The position numbers and the translations under genes are program-made. This document shows positions 57,394 to 64,000 of a stretch of 64,000 bases of DNA, piece after piece; position 1 is the first letter of the stretch, and every line of letters begins with the position of its first letter. The notes under the pieces were generated by a model, which was given only the letters and a program-made list of their open reading frames with translations, was not told the DNA's origin and did no database searches. The DNA comes from a virus, in IMG/VR virus record IMGVR_UViG_3300028840_005337, positions 1 through 64,000 of that record, one strand, 5' to 3'.

Positions 57394-58264
57394 CGTCGTT
57401 TGCGGCACGTCCGCATGCAACGCCGGCTGCCCGTTCTGCGTGAGCAAGATGACCACGCAGGCAGAAACCGTAAAGAGGCCAAACTGGAGGCGATGTGAGG
57501 TCGCCTGCGAATTGGCAAAGCGCAGCGGCGTGACCACTGCGCTGATTACCGGTAAAGGCGAGCCCACACTCGTCCCCAAAGAGATTTCCGCCTACGTCCG
57601 CCGCCTCGCCGTGCACTTCCCGTTGATCGAACTGCAGACCAACGGGATTATGCTGGCACACGAGAAGGACGACAGATGGATAAACGAGTGGGCGTGCTCC
57701 GGCATGACGCTCATCTGTGTCTCGGTGGTACATCACGAGAAACTGATCAACAGCGACATGATGGGCTACAAAGGCAAGGAGTTCGAGCTGTCGACGCTGA
57801 TCGAGCGCATCCACAAAGCCGGTATGTCCGTGCGGATCAACTGCACGGCCATGAAAGGCGGCGTTGAGACGTCCGACCACATCCACGACATGATCGACTT
57901 CTGCGCCTGCTTCGATGTCGAGCAGTTCACTATCCGCGAGGTCACTGCGCCGGACGCTGACGAACGCGTCGCACATCCCGGCGTCGCCAAATGGGTCCAC
58001 GAGCATCAGCTCAACCAAAAGGACAGTGACGGCGCTAAGATCGCCGGCGATCTGGCCATCCAGCGCGCAGTCGAGGAGCTGGGTGGGCAGAAACTGCTGG
58101 CACTTCCACATGGCGCAATGGTCTACGATGTCGGAGGCCAGAACGTCTGCACGAACAATTGCTTGACGGATACGCTCAATCCAGAAGAGATCCGCCAGCT
58201 CATTTACTTCCGGGACGGCCATTTGAGGTACGACTGGAAGTATCCCGGTGCTATCATCATCTAG
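57374..58264 (+). CDS. Radical SAM family protein
   Basis: A 296-residue protein. CNAGCPFC (residues 15-22) is the CX3CX2C 4Fe-4S motif, and ALITGKGEPTL (~56-66) corresponds to the GGE SAM-binding motif. LIELQTNGIML and later strands complete a partial TIM barrel. Late cysteines (C-T-N-N-C) could bind an auxiliary cluster. Start ATG 57374 inside the Tat-signal gene, with AAAGGACG upstream. Reaction unknown. Confidence 0.85.
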   Translation: MKFGTLSVVCGTSACNAGCPFCVSKMTTQAETVKRPNWRRCEVACELAKRSGVTTALITGKGEPTLVPKEISAYVRRLAVHFPLIELQTNGIMLAHEKDDRWINEWACSGMTLICVSVVHHEKLINSDMMGYKGKEFELSTLIERIHKAGMSVRINCTAMKGGVETSDHIHDMIDFCACFDVEQFTIREVTAPDADERVAHPGVAKWVHEHQLNQKDSDGAKIAGDLAIQRAVEELGGQKLLALPHGAMVYDVGGQNVCTNNCLTDTLNPEEIRQLIYFRDGHLRYDWKYPGAIII

Positions 58265-58273
58265 GAGACTAAG

Positions 58274-58375
58274 ATGAAGGAACACCACCAGCTTGCGGCA
58301 GTATTAATAGGCACGCTGCTTATCCCGGCGCTGCTGGTACTGACGTATGCTATCCTTTATGCCTATGGGGATTGA
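58274..58375 (+). CDS. Tiny membrane protein (33 residues)
   Basis: ATG 58274 with TAGGAGAC. MKEHHQ followed by one membrane helix (LAAVLIGTLLIPALLVLTYA). Too short for assignment. Confidence 0.55.
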   Translation: MKEHHQLAAVLIGTLLIPALLVLTYAILYAYGD

Positions 58376-58377
58376 CC

Positions 58378-58605
58378 ATGGGAAACCGACGACGCAAAAC
58401 CGGCGGCAAACGCCGGAAAAGTGTACGTTGCACCCTGTGCACCGACGTTCGGTGGCTGGGCAACGCCTCGGGTAGATTCAAACGCAAAGACGAACTCGAG
58501 ATGCGCGACCGAGGGCGCTTGGAGGAGTTCGAGAAGGAGAAAGACGATGGCCAAACTACTGGGCCAGGGGGTGAACACCCTCAAGAAGATGAAGAACGAC
58601 TGTGA
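58378..58605 (+). CDS. Small basic zinc-type protein
   Basis: A 75-residue product from ATG 58378. N-terminus GNRRRKTGGKRRKSVRCTLC, i.e. a basic patch with CxxC, then KRKDELEMRDRG. The acidic C-terminal ~20 residues overlap the next gene by 59 bp in another frame. Possibly nucleic acid binding. Confidence 0.6.
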   Translation: MGNRRRKTGGKRRKSVRCTLCTDVRWLGNASGRFKRKDELEMRDRGRLEEFEKEKDDGQTTGPGGEHPQEDEERL

Positions 58606-59332
58606 AAAAGTCGTGACCAAGCAGTACCAGTTGCTGCAGGTCTCGCAGTCCTTCGGTGGGTATGACAAGTCGTACACGCCGCTGGACGAAGACGGTCGTC
58701 AGCTGCCCAGCGAGGGGCAGACGATCAAGCAGGACCCGCGCGATCTCGTCGCCCGCGTCGAGAAAGAGTGGACCGCACTTTTCGACATGATGGCGGGCTG
58801 CGACAAGACGAACTGCACGGCCGCAGCGGACATCGTGGTCCGCGACGAAGCCGGCGACCCGTTCGTCATCGCCGAGCGCGTGCCCGTCACGACGCTGATG
58901 CCGCTGCAGAAGAAAGCAGACGACATCCTCACACTCATCCGCCACATCCCGACGCTCTCGATGAGCCGTACGTGGACGTGGGACGACAACGCAAACTGCT
59001 ACGTGTCGGATGAGGAGTTCACGGACAAGACCGAAAAGGTGCACCGCCACCAGATCGTCGTCGAGCCCACCGAATTCCACCCGGCGCAGACGCATACGTA
59101 CACCGAGGACCGCCCGATCGGTACCTGGCGAACGGTTTGGACCACGTCCTGCCGTCCGGCAGCCGAAGTGGCGGCCATGGAGGCGCGCGCCATTGCATTC
59201 AAATACGCAATCGGCGAAGCTGTGCAGAAGGCCAACACGGCCGAAATGCAAGAGAGAAAGATCGCCAAGCCGATCTTTGATTGGATCCTTCGGGGAGTGA
59301 AGCCTGCAGCCCAACAGCCCAGCGAGGCATAG
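58547..59332 (+). CDS. Conserved-looking phage protein, unknown function
   Basis: A 261-residue product from ATG 58547 with AAGGAGAAAG. Contains KQYQLLQVSQSFGGYDKSYT, VEKEWTALFDMMAGCDKTNC, AERVPVTTLMPLQK and RTWTWDDNANCYVSDEE, ending in a helix with KPIFDWILRG. This type occurs in actinobacterial and other phages (DUF7873-like by my recollection). No catalytic motif. Confidence 0.7.
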   Translation: MAKLLGQGVNTLKKMKNDCEKVVTKQYQLLQVSQSFGGYDKSYTPLDEDGRQLPSEGQTIKQDPRDLVARVEKEWTALFDMMAGCDKTNCTAAADIVVRDEAGDPFVIAERVPVTTLMPLQKKADDILTLIRHIPTLSMSRTWTWDDNANCYVSDEEFTDKTEKVHRHQIVVEPTEFHPAQTHTYTEDRPIGTWRTVWTTSCRPAAEVAAMEARAIAFKYAIGEAVQKANTAEMQERKIAKPIFDWILRGVKPAAQQPSEA

Positions 59333-59382
59333 GCGCAGGCATAACAGAGCTTTAGAGTCAGGTTTAGATTTATGTTAGAGGG

Positions 59383-59428
59383 ACCCGTGCGCTCTGCGCA
59401 CTTTTAGGTTCGAGTCCTGACGCGGGCA
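59383..59428 (+). tRNA. tRNA minihelix-like element (acceptor plus T-arm only)
   Basis: ACCCGTG pairs with CGCGGGC (first pair A-C mismatched), T-arm TTAGG-TTCGAGT-CCTGA. Only 14 nt join acceptor and T-arm, so no decoding arm exists. It may be a tRNA remnant or a mimic. Confidence 0.35.
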
Positions 59429-59755
59429 CTTTTTCGACTGTCCGTGTGGCGAAATTGGAAAACGCAGGTCCCCTCCCAGCAGACTTCGACAGCTTACTCC
59501 TAGGCTCACATAGGTTTGTCATGATGTGCAATCAATCGCTACGAGAAACCCATTTTGAATATACGGGTTAGATTCCCGTCCCGGCCTCCTTATTGTCCAC
59601 ACGCTACCCATAAGGGCCGGGTCGTATAATGTTAATACGTTCAACATACTCAGACTAACCTCGTGGCTTAAACGGTGGACAGTGCATATCTGCGTTTACG
59701 CTAAACCGAACCCAGGGCCCCCCCTGTCAGGACAATATGGGTTAGGGGCCCGCCA

Positions 59756-59827
59756 GTGCCGAGTCAATAGTCGACAGCCGTGGCTTCACAGCCTTGCGGT
59801 AGCCCGGTGCGATCCCGGGTCGGCGCT
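59756..59827 (+). tRNA. tRNA-like cloverleaf with irregular anticodon arm
   Basis: 72 nt. Acceptor GTGCCGA/TCGGCGC fully paired, D-arm-like GTC-AATAGTC-GAC, T-arm CCCGG-TGCGATC-CCGGG. The central arm CCG-T-GGC-TTCACA-GCC-TTG-CGG is bulged and gives no standard 7-nt loop, so the anticodon cannot be called. Confidence 0.45.
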
Positions 59828-59847
59828 CTCATAGAAAGGAGGACGAC

Positions 59848-60201
59848 ATGTCCGAAGAACTCGATACCAGTACCGACATCTCGCCGTCCGACGACGGATC
59901 GGAACTGAACGTACACATCGACCTCACGCCGAAAAACGACAAGTCGGAGACGTTGGTGTGCAACTGGTGTGCTGAGCCGCACGCCGTCGACGCTGATTAC
60001 AAGGAAGCGATGCTCGAACGTGGCGAAGAGCAGCTTATGGTGCTCCGCCAGCAGTATCCCGACAAAGCCGAGGTGCACGAGCTCGAGCCCGACCAGACAT
60101 GGACATGCGGCAGGTGCTTGCTATTCCTGTGCGGGCATTCGCCCGATTCCATGCGAACCGACTGCCACGATCACGCAGTCCCAGAAGAGAGACAAACGTG
60201 A
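59848..60201 (+). CDS. Zinc-ribbon protein
   Basis: A 117-residue protein with AAAGGAGGACGAC. Acidic N-terminal ~25 residues, CNWCAEPH (~38) and CGRCLLFLCGH (~87): CxxC...CxxC zinc ribbon. Overlaps the next gene by TGATG. Probably a small adaptor; no family recognised. Confidence 0.68.
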   Translation: MSEELDTSTDISPSDDGSELNVHIDLTPKNDKSETLVCNWCAEPHAVDADYKEAMLERGEEQLMVLRQQYPDKAEVHELEPDQTWTCGRCLLFLCGHSPDSMRTDCHDHAVPEERQT

Positions 60202-60419
60202 TGAGCGTCGAGTATATCGACACTGACTTGTGGACGAAACGGTGCGGCAGCGACTACAGCCGCAACCGCTTCTCGCTCGGCCTGGCGCTCAGCCGCGTCG
60301 ACTGCTTGGACTTCATCCTTGTGAGTGTGTACATCGGCCCCTGGAAACTCTGGTGGCGTACACGCACCAAGGCGGAACGCATCAAAAAGGCCGAGGCCGC
60401 TTGGCCTTGGTGGTACTAA
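60201..60419 (+). CDS. Small Trp-rich protein
   Basis: A 72-residue product from ATG 60201 (TGATG overlap). Central hydrophobic stretch CLDFILVSVYIGPWKLWW may associate with the membrane; C-terminus KKAEAAWPWWY. Unknown function. Confidence 0.58.
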   Translation: MSVEYIDTDLWTKRCGSDYSRNRFSLGLALSRVDCLDFILVSVYIGPWKLWWRTRTKAERIKKAEAAWPWWY

Positions 60420-60431
60420 AAGGAGGATACG

Positions 60432-60683
60432 ATGTCATGGAGAAAATTCTGGCGCGATTTGCGATGTTTTGCGGCCGGAGAACCCAGTCCCCGCAACGTA
60501 ACTCTCGGCGAGGCTCACATCAAACATTTGGCCGGCGGAGGCAACATTGTTTTGCCCCGCAACACCGTCAAGATCACGTTTGCCGACCTCGGCCTCGAAG
60601 GCATGCTCGCAGCCATCTCGTCAGGACATCTTACTATTGACGCCGTCGGCGATGACTTCGTCTACAGAAAGGAAGACGCTTGA
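60432..60683 (+). CDS. Small protein, unknown function
   Basis: An 83-residue protein with AAAAGGAGGATAC. Basic N-terminus (SWRKFWRDLR), then beta/alpha with IVLPRNTVKITFADLGLEG. Its stop overlaps the TTG start of the next gene. Confidence 0.6.
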   Translation: MSWRKFWRDLRCFAAGEPSPRNVTLGEAHIKHLAGGGNIVLPRNTVKITFADLGLEGMLAAISSGHLTIDAVGDDFVYRKEDA

Positions 60684-61276
60684 AATCGATTGTGCACGAG
60701 GACTTTTTCAAGAGCCTCAAGCGCCTGTGCCGCTCCAAGTGGCACCCATCAAACCTCTGGTACCGGTTCAAATGTTGGGCCTGGAAGAGGTATACCACGA
60801 TCAAGCCACGCAATCTCGACCATACGTGGTGCGATCGCTGTGAACTACTCCCGCACATGATGTTCGAGATCTTGGGCGAGTTCATCGAGAAGGAGTGCTC
60901 GCCCGGCCATGTCGAGTGGTACGGCGAGCACGGCCACAAGATCGAAGTCGATGGCGAGGAAGTCTACGTCATGGACGAGATGAAAGCCCTGTGGGAGTGG
61001 TTCACTGAGAAGTACATGAAGGCCTACCCGGAAGCCGAGGAGATGATCTACGATCGCATCCGCGCGATCGACGAGCAGCATCTGAAAGCACACTTCGTTC
61101 CGTACGGAGACAGCGACGACCTCGTCGAGTGGGACCCGCAGTACGACGATGCTTCTAAGAAAGAGTTTGTCTCGAAGCTGTACTCGGAGTGCAGCGAACG
61201 CGAGCAGCTCGTTGAAGAAGAGAAGGCGGAGATGATGCACCGCCTCGTCAACATTCACCGGTATATGTGGACTTGA
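60680..61276 (+). CDS. Conserved phage protein family, unknown function
   Basis: Start TTG 60680, with AAAGGAAG 6 nt upstream; 198 residues. Basic, Trp-rich N-terminus; then KPRNLDHTWCDRCELLPHMM, FIEKECSPGHVEWY and an acidic helical C-terminal half. The pattern 'LDHTWCDRxxLLPHMMFEIL...EKE' is one I recall from many phage genomes, always without known function. Confidence 0.7.
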   Translation: MKSIVHEDFFKSLKRLCRSKWHPSNLWYRFKCWAWKRYTTIKPRNLDHTWCDRCELLPHMMFEILGEFIEKECSPGHVEWYGEHGHKIEVDGEEVYVMDEMKALWEWFTEKYMKAYPEAEEMIYDRIRAIDEQHLKAHFVPYGDSDDLVEWDPQYDDASKKEFVSKLYSECSEREQLVEEEKAEMMHRLVNIHRYMWT

Positions 61277-61279
61277 ATT

Positions 61280-61573
61280 ATGGATGTAGAGACGTATTTG
61301 CGGGAGCATTCTGTACTTGACGGCCACGGCAATCTGGACGGGGAGTTTGTGCCCCTACCGATAGCATGGTTAGCTGTGCAGATGCATTCCGAAGGTAAAC
61401 TCGAACTCTTACCGCGGTCGTGGGTGCGGGACGATCACGTAGGCAGTCTCAGTGTCATAGCGGCTGGTGTGGATCCCAACCACCAGACCGACCACTGCGA
61501 CCACTGCGGATATGTCTTCGCAGAGAAAGATGACGAGATTATCCCGACATGCACACACACACTGAGCATGTGA
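61280..61573 (+). CDS. Small protein with C-terminal zinc knuckle
   Basis: A 97-residue protein starting 3 bp after the previous stop with a weak ribosome site. Ends with HCDHCGYVFAEKDDEI...CTH, a CxxC...CxH zinc knuckle. Last plus-strand gene before the convergent terminase. Confidence 0.58.
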   Translation: MDVETYLREHSVLDGHGNLDGEFVPLPIAWLAVQMHSEGKLELLPRSWVRDDHVGSLSVIAAGVDPNHQTDHCDHCGYVFAEKDDEIIPTCTHTLSM

Positions 61574-61620
61574 CCCTATGCCGGACCTGCTACAACAAGG
61601 CCGGAACGAATGTACGTTAG

Positions 61621-63504
61621 TTACTCGAGCAGCTCGTCATCCCACTCACCATCCGTAAGCGGCACCGATGCCCGCAGTTGTTCGTCGGTGATCGCGTAGG
61701 AGGCGAGCTCGTCGAGTCGTGGCCACCGCTTGGTGCGGTACCACACCGCCACGCAGCCCAAATTGACAGCCTGGGCGAAGTCGTCAGTGAATCCTTCCTG
61801 CCGGGTGATCCGGTAGATCTCACCGGCGGCCATCGTGGTGATTTTGTCTTCGGTCAAGGCCAGAAAGTCCCGGATCAGGCCCGGATCCTCTTGGGAGTTG
61901 TAGTCCTTGTCGAAGAAACGGAGCTTCTGGCACTTGATCATCGCACACGTCAGCAAGAGCGTTCGGCTCTTGTCGACACGGTAGTGGCTACGCGGATGCT
62001 GCATCGTAGGAGCAACGTGGTAGCAGGGCTGCTGGTTAGCGGAGCGGACGTACTGACAGGGCATCACTTTGCGAGTCGGAATGCCCGCTTGAATCAGGAA
62101 CGTCTCCCGCAGAGAGCCGGCACCAGTGTAGTCGTGTGCGAGAATCTCGGGCTTGAAGATATCCCAGTAGTGTTTGACCTCTTTGGCTTCGCGCAGGTGG
62201 TCGTGGGGTGTAAGGAGCCGCTTGCCCCACAGTACGTCGATCGAGCCATCGTGCTTCACACCAAGGAGAGCGATCGTCGTAAAGCTGATCTTCTTTTCAC
62301 CGCCCCCTCCCCAGTCAACGCCCAGCACGCGAAATTTGTATTGCCCGCAGCGACCACGGGCACGTGCAACTGTGTTGGGCCCGAGGTCAGACACCCGGTC
62401 AATTTCAGTCAGCGTAACGAGTTTGGCGGCCGTGTCGTAAGACTCGCCGAGAACCTCGTTCCAAAACACGTTCGCAGGCGTGTTGCCTTTGCCCGCCATC
62501 TTGGCGAGGAGTTCAGCCCACTTGTCAGGCTTGGCATAGTGCAAAGGCATGATCACCTGTGGAACATGGTATCCCGCCTGTAGCCATACCCGGTCGGGAT
62601 GCCGGTGTACCCAGCGCCCCAGTCGGGGACTAATCGGCTTGCCGCAATGATAACAAATCGTCGCCGGGCACTTCTCGCTGATGTCGGTGTGATACTCGCC
62701 GATCATCTTCTCGAGATGGAACTCCATGGACGGTATGTTCCAGCGCGGCTTGCCGTTCTGGGTACAATGAAAACAGGGAATAAACCACTCGGCCTGGCTG
62801 GACTCGGTCCACAGGGCCTCTAGAGTGTTGTCCAACGTCTTCGGCGTGCCGGTGAACTGCCGGATCGCCCAGTCGGATGCCGACATCGTTTCGCGGATGA
62901 TCGGGATATGTTCATGGTTCATATCCTGGACCTCGTCGATGGCCACTTTGTCCGCGGAAATACCCCGGACACGGTCAGCGTTGAGGAATGCGAACGAAAA
63001 GAGCATTTTGGAGTCGTTACGGAAGGAGCGGTGCAGCACGCTGTTCACGGTGGTCGTGTCCGACCACAAGAACTTCACCGGACTTTGGTCGATGAAGGGC
63101 TGGACGAACATCGTGCTGAAGCGCCGAACCTGCTCGAACAGCGGCATCACGTAGAGTGTGCTGAAGTTCGGGATGGAGGTGGATGTGATTACCCCGTGGG
63201 CAGCGAGCGATGTGCTCTTGCTCACCTGCCGCCCCGTCTTGTAGACTATGGCGGACGGCATACGGAATCTGAAGATCTCTTCAAAGGGGAAGTGGTTCGC
63301 CAAGGTGTACGGCTTACCCTTGAGATTGAGGAGCAGCATGAGCCCGTTGGCAAGTGAGTCCAACCGGCCCGACTGCAACAGCTGCGTGAAGAGCCTGACT
63401 CTTTCGTTAGCTGACAACTCCTCGATATTCTGGGGACTGAATGCGGCCCTCATCCGCATCTGCAGTCGTGCCAGTGCTTCAGGTTCTTGAAAGGGTACAT
63501 CCAT
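61621..63504 (-). CDS. terL: Terminase large subunit
   Basis: A 627-residue protein on the minus strand from ATG 63504 (CGGAG upstream). ATPase: Walker A-like GRQVSKST (91-98), Walker B KVAIDEVQDM (186-195, with E191), coupling motif FTGTP (~218-221). A zinc knuckle insert C244xxC247...C284xxC287. Nuclease (RNase H-like) domain with GVDWGG (D397) and HDYTGAG (D458). Packages DNA with the portal, which is not in this window. The small subunit is not recognised nearby. Divergent from the tiny gene at 63503. Confidence 0.9.
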   Translation of the reverse strand: MDVPFQEPEALARLQMRMRAAFSPQNIEELSANERVRLFTQLLQSGRLDSLANGLMLLLNLKGKPYTLANHFPFEEIFRFRMPSAIVYKTGRQVSKSTSLAAHGVITSTSIPNFSTLYVMPLFEQVRRFSTMFVQPFIDQSPVKFLWSDTTTVNSVLHRSFRNDSKMLFSFAFLNADRVRGISADKVAIDEVQDMNHEHIPIIRETMSASDWAIRQFTGTPKTLDNTLEALWTESSQAEWFIPCFHCTQNGKPRWNIPSMEFHLEKMIGEYHTDISEKCPATICYHCGKPISPRLGRWVHRHPDRVWLQAGYHVPQVIMPLHYAKPDKWAELLAKMAGKGNTPANVFWNEVLGESYDTAAKLVTLTEIDRVSDLGPNTVARARGRCGQYKFRVLGVDWGGGGEKKISFTTIALLGVKHDGSIDVLWGKRLLTPHDHLREAKEVKHYWDIFKPEILAHDYTGAGSLRETFLIQAGIPTRKVMPCQYVRSANQQPCYHVAPTMQHPRSHYRVDKSRTLLLTCAMIKCQKLRFFDKDYNSQEDPGLIRDFLALTEDKITTMAAGEIYRITRQEGFTDDFAQAVNLGCVAVWYRTKRWPRLDELASYAITDEQLRASVPLTDGEWDDELLE

Positions 63505-63664
63505 GGATAGAACTCCGTTTGAGGTAGAGAGGTATCGTCAGCGCGAGCTTGCAAAGTTCGATGCTGCTGGTCACTTCTGTGGCGAGGTCGCTCGACGAAC
63601 CCGCCCGTTCTGGGTCACTGTTTTGATCGCTTGGGTGATCATAATGGTGGTCTGCTATCTGTGA
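63503..63664 (+). CDS. Tiny C-terminally anchored membrane protein (53 residues)
   Basis: ATG 63503 with AAAGGG upstream, starting within the start codon region of the divergent terminase gene. Basic/acidic N-terminal 35 residues (VERYRQRELAKFDAAG), then a C-terminal membrane helix FWVTVLIAWVIIMVVCYL. Confidence 0.58.
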   Translation: MDRTPFEVERYRQRELAKFDAAGHFCGEVARRTRPFWVTVLIAWVIIMVVCYL

Positions 63665-63727
63665 CATGATAGCACAGACATGCTAAAACGCGAAGTCTGA
63701 TACACTCCAGCCTGGGAGGAGCTGCTA

Positions 63728-63946
63728 ATGGCAGTAACAATGAATGCGAGGTTGTTTCTTGAGCGTGCGGGTCTCCGGCCAACATTCAGGCGACCGGTCC
63801 CGACCACAGTCCCGGAGGATAATCCCATCTTCTCCCTCCCGTTGGATCCGCCACTACCACCGGCGGAATTGATACGGGACGGATGGCCTCCGCCGGACAG
63901 GTCTTCGACTCAGAATGACCCATGGCATCTTGGATCTACAGAGTAA
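63728..63946 (+). CDS. Small Pro-rich protein
   Basis: A 72-residue protein with GGGAGGAG. N-terminal basic helix, then Pro-rich, probably disordered (PLDPPLPPAELIRDGWPPP). Unknown function. Confidence 0.55.
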   Translation: MAVTMNARLFLERAGLRPTFRRPVPTTVPEDNPIFSLPLDPPLPPAELIRDGWPPPDRSSTQNDPWHLGSTE

Positions 63947-63948
63947 CC

Positions 63949-64000
63949 ATGTTTGCAAGTTGGTTTCGCGTGGCCATATGGTTGATCGTGCTGGCCTTGC
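63949..64000 (+). CDS. Start of a membrane protein (3' partial)
   Basis: ATG 63949, overlapping the previous stop region; the visible 17 residues MFASWFRVAIWLIVLAL form a membrane helix. Runs off the right edge. Confidence 0.4.
   Translation, partial: MFASWFRVAIWLIVLAL

Larger units (their letters stand above)
59333..59847. other. 515-bp non-coding region with several tRNA-like fragments
   Basis: Contains an acceptor/T-arm minihelix (59383-59428), a D-arm-like GCG-AAATTGGAAAA-CGC (59460-59476), a T-arm ACGGG-TTAGATT-CCCGT (59563-59579), TGTCCAC/GTGGACA pairing (59594-59600 with 59673-59679), and a cloverleaf-like element at 59756-59827. No ORF is supported. Confidence 0.5.

Noticed and set aside
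57236-58288. Minus-strand frame of 350 residues opposite the radical SAM gene
   Set aside because: The plus strand carries the CX3CX2C motif and a ribosome site; the minus frame is a shadow.
59580-59621. Possible circularly permuted tRNA (CCCGGCC before GGCCGGG)
   Set aside because: The two halves form a simple 7-bp hairpin; no matching D- and anticodon arms follow the second half.

Overview
The window is a continuous stretch of a large, GC-rich, tailed double-stranded DNA bacteriophage genome with contractile-tail (myovirus) architecture. The evidence is a tail sheath gene followed by a tail tube gene, a tail assembly chaperone pair joined by a -1 frameshift site, a tape measure, a hub, a central spike, gp25-like and J-like baseplate proteins, and a terminase large subunit. 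Genes are tightly packed, many overlap as ATGA or TAATG, and most have strong AGGAG-type ribosome binding sites. Portal, protease, major capsid and DNA polymerase genes are not visible here. The bacterial host cannot be fixed from sequence alone.

Layout. 0-6 kb: fibre or decoration proteins (two with YadA-like GG-x-N repeats, a Cys-motif paralogue pair) and a sulfotransferase. 6-12 kb: probable neck or connector proteins, an inserted endonuclease VII-like HNH gene, tail sheath and tail tube. 12-26 kb: VgrG/gp5-like spike, chaperone G and GT, tape measure, hub, an RNA polymerase sigma-like factor, gp25-like and J-like wedge proteins. 26-31 kb: an extremely Cys-rich repeat protein, a glycosyltransferase-like protein and a two-domain (GT9-like plus GT2-like) glycosyltransferase. 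31-36 kb: small proteins separated by hairpins, terminators, promoter-like repeats and two candidate structured RNAs.

36-46 kb: an operon around a Ycf46-like AAA+ ATPase, a DUF1257 (Ycf35-like) protein and a DUF2997-like protein. It also holds a SWIM-type zinc-finger protein and a gp88-family protein. Three proteins of this operon, plus one encoded at 53.6 kb, end in the same short C-terminal motif (ER-x-x-RG-[VI]-R-[LF]). 46-50 kb: a zinc-finger primase-like protein divergent from a minus-strand gene. 50-54 kb: four good tRNA genes (two CAT, one Glu, one Gln) among long non-coding, hairpin-rich stretches, with two HNH genes. 54-61 kb: small accessory proteins, an SH3-like repeat protein, a Tat-signal protein overlapping a radical SAM enzyme, and a 0.5 kb region of tRNA-like fragments. 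61-64 kb: terminase large subunit on the minus strand and small membrane proteins.

Working model: late virion genes run left to right, possibly served by the phage-encoded sigma-like protein. The sulfotransferase and glycosyltransferases probably decorate virion or host surface glycans. The Ycf46/DUF1257/DUF2997 cluster with its tagged partners is the best candidate for an undescribed phage system. A recurrent AT-rich hairpin element upstream of start codons, one copy of which folds around a ribosome binding site, suggests shared post-transcriptional or promoter control.
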